Below, one piece after another: positions 8,682 through 14,502 of a DNA stretch of 29,861 nt; within the stretch, counting starts at the first letter, position 1, and each line of letters begins with the position of its first letter. The stretch comes from a virus: positions 1 through 29,861 of the IMG/VR virus record IMGVR_UViG_3300008108_003669; one strand, written 5' to 3'. Position numbers and translations under genes: made by a program. Below the pieces are notes generated by a model. It saw only the letters and a list, made by a program, of their open reading frames with translations, searched no databases and was not told the DNA's origin.

Positions 8682-9299
8682 TTATTCCATTTTTTTAACT
8701 TTAGTAACTTTACCAATAAACAAATGTTTACCAACTTTAAATTGTATAACATCGTTTGAGTTTGTTGTTGATTCAACAATCATACCCGCATCTTTAAGTT
8801 CTTCTCTAACAACATCTCTAACAGTATCCCTAACAACATCACGAATCATAGATTTCATTTCATTAATATTGAAATTAGATGATGGTTGTTTTGTTGTTAA
8901 CTCCTTAACTGATTGTGGTTGTTGGTCAGAAGTATTTGAATTCATTTTCATCAATCTTTGCGCCCCTTCAATAATATCATCTGAAATTGTTGGTGATGAT
9001 GAAGATGGTTGAACTATAGGTTGCTCAATCATTAATCTTTTAATTTCTTCAGGTAATTTTGAATTTTTAATTCTATCTGCTTCTATAGGTTTGGTTGGGT
9101 CAAAAGACCCTTTAGGTGTTGAGTTTTCTGGTAAAAATTCTTGAGGTATATTGTAATTCCCCGATATTGGTTGAAAATCCTCAACTATTGGTTTATTAAT
9201 ATGTCTAGAATCCATAGACCCCCTATTTATACCTTCTGTTTTTTCCATTATTTTTTTAGATACTGCCAATCTTTGCATTAAATCTTCCGCTGCTCCCAT
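8682..9299 (-). CDS. Hypothetical phage protein with linker and charged helix
   Basis: A 205-residue protein that I do not recognise. The first 30 residues look helical (MGAAEDLMQRLAVSKKIMEK). Residues about 30-145 are Pro-, Ser- and Gln-rich and probably flexible. A strongly amphipathic, repetitive helix follows (RDVVRDTVRDVVREEL), suited to a coiled coil. It ends in a compact beta-rich segment (VIQFKVGKHLFIGKVTKVKK). This head-linker-helix-tail design suggests an adaptor or scaffold-like virion or assembly protein, but nothing in the sequence fixes the role. It is the last gene of the minus-strand cluster before the terminator at 8632-8662. Confidence 0.6.
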   Translation of the reverse strand: MGAAEDLMQRLAVSKKIMEKTEGINRGSMDSRHINKPIVEDFQPISGNYNIPQEFLPENSTPKGSFDPTKPIEADRIKNSKLPEEIKRLMIEQPIVQPSSSSPTISDDIIEGAQRLMKMNSNTSDQQPQSVKELTTKQPSSNFNINEMKSMIRDVVRDTVRDVVREELKDAGMIVESTTNSNDVIQFKVGKHLFIGKVTKVKKME

Positions 9300-9321
9300 A
9301 ATATTTTATATTTTTCTATTA

Positions 9322-9714
9322 TTAAATTTCAAGATTATCGAATTTTGCATTTAAAAATACTCTAACCATTGATTTATCTCCGTTAGGGTTATATAACGGT
9401 CTTACATCATCAAAAGTATCTCCCTGTTGTTGATAAGTCAATATTTTATCAACTCTAAAAAGTCTCCATCCAGGAATTGGGTTTCCCTTAACTTTGTTGG
9501 AGTGGGAAACTCCCTGTCTTTCCCAAGCCCTTAATACCATATTTCCTTTTTTACTAATACCTAAACACACTGGTTCTACGTCACGATAACCTCTACCGTA
9601 TTCATCACCTGCGTAATTAATTGTTATTACCTTTCTTTTTTTGATGCTATTTTGAACATCATCTAAAGCGGCAACTTCAGTAATTAATTTGCTTAAGCTA
9701 TTAATTAATTTCAT
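9322..9714 (-). CDS. Stand-alone WYL-like domain protein
   Basis: A 130-residue protein. Residues 28-92 follow the WYL-domain pattern: a strand VITINYAGD, then YRDVEPVCLG (R44, P48), then GNMVLRAWERQG and finally the basic WRLFRVDKIL (R84, R87, D89). WYL domains bind nucleic acids or nucleotide-like ligands and usually sit behind a helix-turn-helix in bacterial regulators of defence loci. Here there is no HTH, only a short N-terminal helix (MKLINSLSKLITEVAAL) that ends in an ITE|V sequence. The gene overlaps the next upstream gene by four bases (ATGA). It could be a phage regulator or a binder of nucleic-acid signals. The assignment rests on pattern only. Confidence 0.6.
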   Translation of the reverse strand: MKLINSLSKLITEVAALDDVQNSIKKRKVITINYAGDEYGRGYRDVEPVCLGISKKGNMVLRAWERQGVSHSNKVKGNPIPGWRLFRVDKILTYQQQGDTFDDVRPLYNPNGDKSMVRVFLNAKFDNLEI

Positions 9715-10004
9715 GATACAGTATAATATGGGTTGTTAGATGAAAATTTATTAACTTTTAAATCTTCTTTTCGTTCAGAAATATCTATTGAAGTTCCTGC
9801 TTGTTGGTTATAGACATCTAAATCTCCACCTGTACCCCTACCAATTTTATCACCATTAGCAATAGCATCTGGATGAACAGAAGAATACGGGTCAGAAGGT
9901 TTAAAATCATTTCTAGGAAAAAGTTTTTTTCTTTGTTCTTCAGCAATTTGTGATAGTGCATTATCAGGTTGCGAAAAATCTAATTTATCTGATTGTATTG
10001 CCAT
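9711..10004 (-). CDS. Hypothetical protein (97 aa)
   Basis: A small, polar protein without a recognisable family. It has a short helical start (QPDNALSQIAEEQRKKLF) followed by a Gly/Asp-rich, probably disordered middle (GDKIGRGTGGDLDVYNQQ) and a Lys/Asn-rich end. It is coupled to both neighbours (ATGA with the WYL-like gene downstream, TAATG with the gene upstream), which supports it being a real gene. It has no Cys, no membrane segment and no signal peptide. The composition fits a small virion or assembly protein, but the function is unknown. Confidence 0.6.
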   Translation of the reverse strand: MAIQSDKLDFSQPDNALSQIAEEQRKKLFPRNDFKPSDPYSSVHPDAIANGDKIGRGTGGDLDVYNQQAGTSIDISERKEDLKVNKFSSNNPYYTVS

Positions 10005-10456
10005 TATATTATTTTTTTCATTAGTTTATTTATTCTATCTACGTTTTCATTAACCTTTAAATCGTCTACGGTTGACCCATGTTTGTCGTTTAGGTTAAAA
10101 CTATTTTTTTCATGTGAATCTAAATATTGGTTTTGCATACCAGCATCAGACTTAATTTTTTTACCACTTAAATCATTGTCCCTCCAAACTCTTAAAACCT
10201 CATCACACCATTGTTTCATTCTATCTCCCCCATTTAATATAAATGGAGCGTCTTCTTTGTTTCCATTGTAACCATCAAACCAATTCTTAATTCTTTTAAT
10301 TTGTTGATATGTTGCCTTTTTAGAAGTTCTTAAATCTTGATTTCTTTTATATCCCTCTATGTTATTATTACCACCAATCGAAGCAAAACAATCACTTAAG
10401 TGTTTTATTAACGAATCGGGTATAATTGCAATTCTATTATAAAGATTACTGTTCAT
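10004..10456 (-). CDS. Hypothetical protein (150 aa)
   Basis: A protein with no family I can name. The N-terminal ~95 residues look folded and include a helical segment YQQIKRIKNWFDGY followed by ILNGGDRMKQWCDEVLRVWRD. The remaining third is polar and Asn/Lys/Asp-rich, ending in a short amphipathic helix (DRINKLMKKII). It overlaps the upstream gene by 11 bases and the downstream gene by one base, so it belongs to the same transcription unit. A structural or assembly role is plausible from context only. Confidence 0.6.
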   Translation of the reverse strand: MNSNLYNRIAIIPDSLIKHLSDCFASIGGNNNIEGYKRNQDLRTSKKATYQQIKRIKNWFDGYNGNKEDAPFILNGGDRMKQWCDEVLRVWRDNDLSGKKIKSDAGMQNQYLDSHEKNSFNLNDKHGSTVDDLKVNENVDRINKLMKKII

Positions 10457-11201
10457 TTTTTAAAATTGTAATTAATTCTTTAACACTTATACCGTTATCT
10501 TTGGCCATTTTTTTAATGGACTTTATATTTCTAACTAATAAAGGGTTAATATCTAATATTTTTTTACCGACACTATCATCATTATATTTTTCTTTGTCTA
10601 ATAAAACATCCTCAGCAATATCACTTTCATCTATTTCTTTTTCTTTTAAAATTGGTCTACCTACAAACCCTTTTTTATGTTTATACTTAGACTTTTTATC
10701 TCTTTCAGGACTTTTACCAAATTCATCGTCAACTCTTTGTTCTGCCTTTTCATCATCCATGCCCAATTTTTCTTTGAAATATTTAAGACTTTCTTTCGCG
10801 TCCATATCTTTTGTGTCTTCAAAACCAAAGGCTTTTGACATGTTTTCTTCTTTTACGTGACCTTCGCCGTAGTAACCATACCAACCTCTTAATAATGGGT
10901 CTCTTGGATTTCTTGCTGAAGGTATAATTTGGTCCATTGTTTTTGTACCTATACCCGTACTTGCTGGGTCTAATATCGGCGTATTTGATGAAAGCCATGT
11001 GCCATCGTCATCAACAAGTTCATTAACTTCAGATTCTTTAGGTTTCTTACTATTTTTAGTTTTAGACAAAAATATGTCGTGAGTCTTACAGGGCATGTAT
11101 TTTCTTTCTCCATCTTCATTATGATAGTGATAACCAGCACAGCCCAAAGTTTTAGAAACTCTTTCCGCTCTTTCCTTTGTTGAATATTTATACGTTTTCA
11201 T
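10446..11201 (-). CDS. Hypothetical protein with N-terminal Cys/His module
   Basis: A 251-residue protein and first gene of the minus-strand cluster. Residues 7-41 form a compact module, ERAERVSKTLGCAGYHYH then KYMPCKTHD, with two Cys and several His spaced as in a small metal-binding or disulphide unit (C20, C38, H41). I have seen similar 'LGC.G.H....G....MPC..H' modules in phage proteins, but do not know their function. The middle (about 60-110) contains LLRGWYGYYGEGHV. The C-terminal half is highly charged and helical. It is transcribed divergently from the appendage gene at 11253, with a TATTTATA element 13 bases before its ATG. Confidence 0.65.
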   Translation of the reverse strand: MKTYKYSTKERAERVSKTLGCAGYHYHNEDGERKYMPCKTHDIFLSKTKNSKKPKESEVNELVDDDGTWLSSNTPILDPASTGIGTKTMDQIIPSARNPRDPLLRGWYGYYGEGHVKEENMSKAFGFEDTKDMDAKESLKYFKEKLGMDDEKAEQRVDDEFGKSPERDKKSKYKHKKGFVGRPILKEKEIDESDIAEDVLLDKEKYNDDSVGKKILDINPLLVRNIKSIKKMAKDNGISVKELITILKNEQ

Positions 11202-11214
11202 GTGGGCTTTTACC

Positions 11215-11222
11215 TATAAATA
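11215..11222 (-). promoter_or_regulatory. TATTTATA element for the 11201 gene cluster
   Basis: The minus strand reads GTATTTATAG, 13 bases before the ATG at 11201. Together with 11235-11242 it forms a divergent pair in a 51-base intergenic region. Confidence 0.6.
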
Positions 11223-11234
11223 CTCCATATAAAG

Positions 11235-11242
11235 TATTTATC
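11235..11242 (+). promoter_or_regulatory. TATTTATC element for the appendage gene
   Basis: The plus strand reads GTATTTATC followed by an A-rich tract, 10 bases before the ATG at 11253. It differs from the window consensus TATTTATA in the last base. It is the plus-strand half of the divergent pair. Confidence 0.55.
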
Positions 11243-11252
11243 TAAAAAAAGA

Positions 11253-14048
11253 ATGCCGACTCAGAATTTAAATACATATTATTATCCAAAATATAAATCA
11301 TTATTGAATTCAAGACAATATTTTGATTTGACTTTGGCCGCGGATGAAAGGGACTATGATGAAGAAGTTGTATTTTCTGCGGACATTATCGCGGCTAACG
11401 ACGGTAATAGACTACCAATAAATATGGATTTAAACTATACCGGGTCATCACCACAATTAACAATGACTTTTGATAATTTTTATTCAGGGGCAACTTTAGT
11501 TTCTAAAAATTATTATAATCCAAATAACTTAGATTTAAATTGTTATTCAGCATTTACAGGTGCATGTGATGTTGGTTTAGTTGCAACAGATAATGGGTTA
11601 TTTACAAAAATGTCAGGAGAAACATTATATTATTCTATGGGTATTAGAAATGATTATAAATTTCATCCACATTACTACGATAGAAGAATGAAAATGCATA
11701 CCGTTACTGGATATACATTACCACCAAATCAAGTATTTTCAGGAAGACCAAAAAATACAATATATAATATTATTTCAAAAACAGGAAGTACTGTGGGTTA
11801 TTACCAAGAACTTTATGGGGGATTTTATCAAGGATTTTATAAATTGTTTGGTTATGACTATGAGGTGTACCCTGAAAGAATGAATAAGGGTTGGACCATG
11901 GAAACTGTCATTAAACCAAGAATTATTGATGAGTATTGTATATATGAGGACACTGAAGAATACCTTAATGATATATACCCAAATAATTCAGGTACTTTCT
12001 TTTATTTTGGAACAAGGGCTGAAAACAAATATTACCATTTTGCCACAGGTAGTCCTGAATCTTATAGTAGTTATACCAGATCTACTACAGGACTTACTAG
12101 TTTACAAAGTTGTAAATGTTCAGACACTGGAGTAACAAATGCAAATTGCGTTACTCTATACCCACAAAGTGCAACAACCGCGGTACATCAAATTGGGTGT
12201 GGGTGTGGCGCATGTACTGAACTAATACCAGTACCACCATTAGACCCTAAGTTTGATGTTCTCTCTAATGCCATGTCTATAAGATTTAGTGGTTGTCCTG
12301 CAAATCCAAGACTTTGCGTTAAGGTCATAAAGATTACAGGTGATTGCGTCACCACTGGAAGTTGTCAAACAACAGGATTAACTTGGCAGACGGGATATAC
12401 CGTAACAGAAGCATGTAGTCCACCAATATATGATGTGTGTAATTATGTTTGTAGTGCAATAACTCAGGATAGGTGGGTTATGGTTACTGCGGTATATGAA
12501 AGATATACAACTATAGAGGAATGTGATTTATATAATCTTGGGGGTTTAAATGATATAAGGCAAGTCACATATCAGTCAATTTTGAATAATACATCATATA
12601 ATTTGATAATGCCACCTGAAACACACTCAGGAACAACAAAAGAAGATAAAGTTTACAAAATTAGATTTGACCATAAATGGTTTGATGACGCTTGGTATAG
12701 AATGGGCAGATTAAAGTTATATATTAATGGGTATTACTTTATGGTTATTGAAAACTTTGAAGAAATTATTCCGAGAGAATTAAACACCGAAAAAGAAAAA
12801 CAAATTGGGGTCCCATTTAATATTTCTTGGGGTGGAGGTACTCAAGGATTACACGACCATTTAATTTTTTCTTCGACCACATTAACTAACGGACCATACA
12901 AACAAGATCCAGAATTATTCCCTAATAATATTTTATCGGCAACAACATTATCAGGATTGTCAACTAACATCCTGCTAGAACAAAACTTTGGCGGTACGTT
13001 CATGGGTGGGATATCGCAATTTAGAATGTATACGGAGGCGTTTAGTAGTCCTCAAGTACAACACGATTTTAGAATATTAAAAGATAAATTTAATTTATTT
13101 AATTACTGGTGTCCAAATTGTTTGACCCCTAATTCGGGATGTACTTCAGCATCGACACATACAAATTCTTTAGTTTTATATAGTTCTGTTAGTGGTATTG
13201 GTAATTTTACCGGTAGTTTATCGGGAGCTTGTAGTGCAGAAGCTTGTTTAAATAATGGGTCATGTTCTACGGTGACAGGTATAAATGTACGGGCAGATGT
13301 ATCGGTTCCTGTTATTGGTACTACATTCTATAGTGCTAGTACTGGATGTACGGTAATGAGTAGTTTAAATGGTTACTATGCATTTAATAATTCAGGTACA
13401 TACACAACTTATGAAATTACAAACGGTATCGTCACTTGTGTGTCAAGATGTTTACCGGTAGGTCCAACACCAACACCTACACCTACACCAACACCTACAC
13501 CAACCGCAACACCGACTCCAACTCCAACACCTACACCAACACCAACTCCTACGCCAACCGTAACACCAACACCAACAGCAACACCAACACCATCATCAAT
13601 ATTTAATATGGTTATTGTACAAGATGGGCCAAACGTAGTTATGTCAGGTACAGGTACAATTAATTTAACCGATTTGACACCAAGACCGTTTATTGATTTC
13701 CCAAACACATATATGTGGCCATTACAATCAAGATTCTCACCTGGACCAACCCCGTCTTGGGGTGGTAATTATTATACGGGAACCACATTTACCATGGCAC
13801 CTTCTTTTGGTTCAAGTTTTTTACTTAACGCCAGTTCTGGTAGTGGAAGTGGTGTAGGGGTGGTATATAATCCGTATATTGGGTCAGAATCACTTATTAT
13901 TGACTCTAGTTACGTATCAGGAGCACCTATTACAACATACAGTACTTTTAATAATACAACTTTAAACTCATTAGGGTTAATATCAGGAACTTATACATAT
14001 TCTTGGGGAACTGGTCCAAATTATGGGGTAATTATCCTACAAATATAA
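11253..14048 (+). CDS. Large virion appendage / tail-fibre-like protein with LamG-like and PT-linker regions
   Basis: A 931-residue modular protein, probably a surface-exposed receptor-binding or adhesion component. Residues 1-270 form a Tyr-rich N-terminal region that may attach to the virion. Residues about 285-410 are unusually Cys-rich (e.g. GCGCGACTE). A beta-rich region about 410-620 with VMVTAVYERY, LKLYINGYYF and GGISQFRMYTEAFSS resembles a concanavalin/LamG lectin fold. A second Cys-containing module follows (about 625-735), then a Pro-Thr linker of about 45 residues (about 737-783). The C-terminal ~145 residues (NVVMSGTGTINLTDLTPR through TYTYSWGTGPNYG) resemble a domain seen in secreted bacterial proteins, suggesting acquisition from cellular sources. 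Domain names are by pattern only. The small BppU-like gene follows after 12 bases. Confidence 0.72.
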   Translation: MPTQNLNTYYYPKYKSLLNSRQYFDLTLAADERDYDEEVVFSADIIAANDGNRLPINMDLNYTGSSPQLTMTFDNFYSGATLVSKNYYNPNNLDLNCYSAFTGACDVGLVATDNGLFTKMSGETLYYSMGIRNDYKFHPHYYDRRMKMHTVTGYTLPPNQVFSGRPKNTIYNIISKTGSTVGYYQELYGGFYQGFYKLFGYDYEVYPERMNKGWTMETVIKPRIIDEYCIYEDTEEYLNDIYPNNSGTFFYFGTRAENKYYHFATGSPESYSSYTRSTTGLTSLQSCKCSDTGVTNANCVTLYPQSATTAVHQIGCGCGACTELIPVPPLDPKFDVLSNAMSIRFSGCPANPRLCVKVIKITGDCVTTGSCQTTGLTWQTGYTVTEACSPPIYDVCNYVCSAITQDRWVMVTAVYERYTTIEECDLYNLGGLNDIRQVTYQSILNNTSYNLIMPPETHSGTTKEDKVYKIRFDHKWFDDAWYRMGRLKLYINGYYFMVIENFEEIIPRELNTEKEKQIGVPFNISWGGGTQGLHDHLIFSSTTLTNGPYKQDPELFPNNILSATTLSGLSTNILLEQNFGGTFMGGISQFRMYTEAFSSPQVQHDFRILKDKFNLFNYWCPNCLTPNSGCTSASTHTNSLVLYSSVSGIGNFTGSLSGACSAEACLNNGSCSTVTGINVRADVSVPVIGTTFYSASTGCTVMSSLNGYYAFNNSGTYTTYEITNGIVTCVSRCLPVGPTPTPTPTPTPTPTATPTPTPTPTPTPTPTPTVTPTPTATPTPSSIFNMVIVQDGPNVVMSGTGTINLTDLTPRPFIDFPNTYMWPLQSRFSPGPTPSWGGNYYTGTTFTMAPSFGSSFLLNASSGSGSGVGVVYNPYIGSESLIIDSSYVSGAPITTYSTFNNTTLNSLGLISGTYTYSWGTGPNYGVIILQI
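13461..13593 (+). repeat. CCAACA/CCTACA hexanucleotide repeat encoding the Pro-Thr linker
   Basis: A run of degenerate hexamers (ccaaca, cctaca, ccgact) within the appendage gene encodes alternating Pro-Thr with single Ala or Val breaks. Hexamer changes keep the frame, so its length may vary by slippage or recombination without breaking the protein. It also creates an open frame on the other strand (Gly-Val repeats) that is not a gene. Confidence 0.9.
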
Positions 14049-14060
14049 ACACATTTAATT

Positions 14061-14414
14061 ATGGAATTTTTTATACAACAAAACTCAACATTACCCATAT
14101 TAAAAATGGATTTTGTACTTGATGGCAGAACAGATGCTGATGATGAATTTTATGGGATATTAGATAACGCAACTATTAGATTTTCTATGATTAGCGAAGA
14201 TACGGGAATTCAAAAAATATTTATGAATGACGCATATCTTACTGAAAAATATAAAAGGAGTTTGGACTCTCCTTGGGAGTATTACATTTATTATAAATGG
14301 ACACAAAAAGACACAAACAAAAAAGGAAGATATAAGGGTCAGTTTTCAATAATATTAGAAGACGGAGAATTAATTGCGCCAATTAGAGAGGATCTTTACA
14401 TTAATATTATTTGA
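14061..14414 (+). CDS. BppU-like baseplate/appendage protein
   Basis: A 117-residue protein made of a single beta-sandwich-like domain. The pattern is ILDNATIRFSMISEDTG, then YYIYYKWTQKDTNKKGRYKG, then QFSIILEDGELIAPI and a final strand (LYINII). It matches the N-terminal domain of BppU-type phage baseplate proteins, which connects receptor-binding proteins to the tail. It lies 12 bases behind the large appendage gene with an A/T-rich start (TTTAATTATGG) and no Shine-Dalgarno. It is probably co-transcribed and may act as the connector or capping partner of that protein. The family match is by motif, the partnership by context. Confidence 0.65.
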   Translation: MEFFIQQNSTLPILKMDFVLDGRTDADDEFYGILDNATIRFSMISEDTGIQKIFMNDAYLTEKYKRSLDSPWEYYIYYKWTQKDTNKKGRYKGQFSIILEDGELIAPIREDLYINII

Positions 14415-14466
14415 CAAGGGTGAATTTTACACTTATATTTAAGACAAAGGTAAATGTCACACTTAT
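14413..14466 (+). repeat. Two 24-bp direct repeats before the DNA polymerase gene
   Basis: Units at 14413-14436 and 14443-14466 agree in 20 of 24 positions (GACAARGGTRAATKTYACACTTAT) and are spaced 30 bases apart, close to three helical turns. They fill the gap between the BppU-like gene and the polymerase start and look like tandem operator sites. No known regulator matches. Confidence 0.7.
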
Positions 14467-14472
14467 GTGACA
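14455..14472 (+). promoter_or_regulatory. Perfect inverted repeat, possible polymerase operator
   Basis: TGTCAC, six-base spacer ACTTAT, GTGACA. The second direct-repeat unit supplies the left arm. It can act as a dimer-binding DNA operator or as an RNA hairpin 30 bases upstream of the preferred polymerase ATG. T4-group polymerases repress their own translation by binding a hairpin at their ribosome-binding site. A similar autoregulation here is only a hypothesis. Confidence 0.5.
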
Positions 14473-14502
14473 GCTAATACACCAAACTTAAATATAAAAA
14501 TT

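Noticed and set aside
10426-10860. 144-codon plus-strand frame rich in Leu, Phe and Ser
   Set aside because: It is antisense to the charged, Lys/Glu-rich gene at 10446. The apparent hydrophobicity is the complement of Lys/Glu codons, not a membrane protein.
13409-13708. 99-codon minus-strand frame with Gly-Val repeats
   Set aside because: It is the complement of the Pro-Thr hexamer repeat in the appendage gene. Low complexity and no start context.
14467-14502. GTG start of the DNA polymerase at 14467
   Set aside because: The GTG forms part of a perfect inverted repeat, and the ATG at 14503 has the start context used by other genes here. Not fully excluded.
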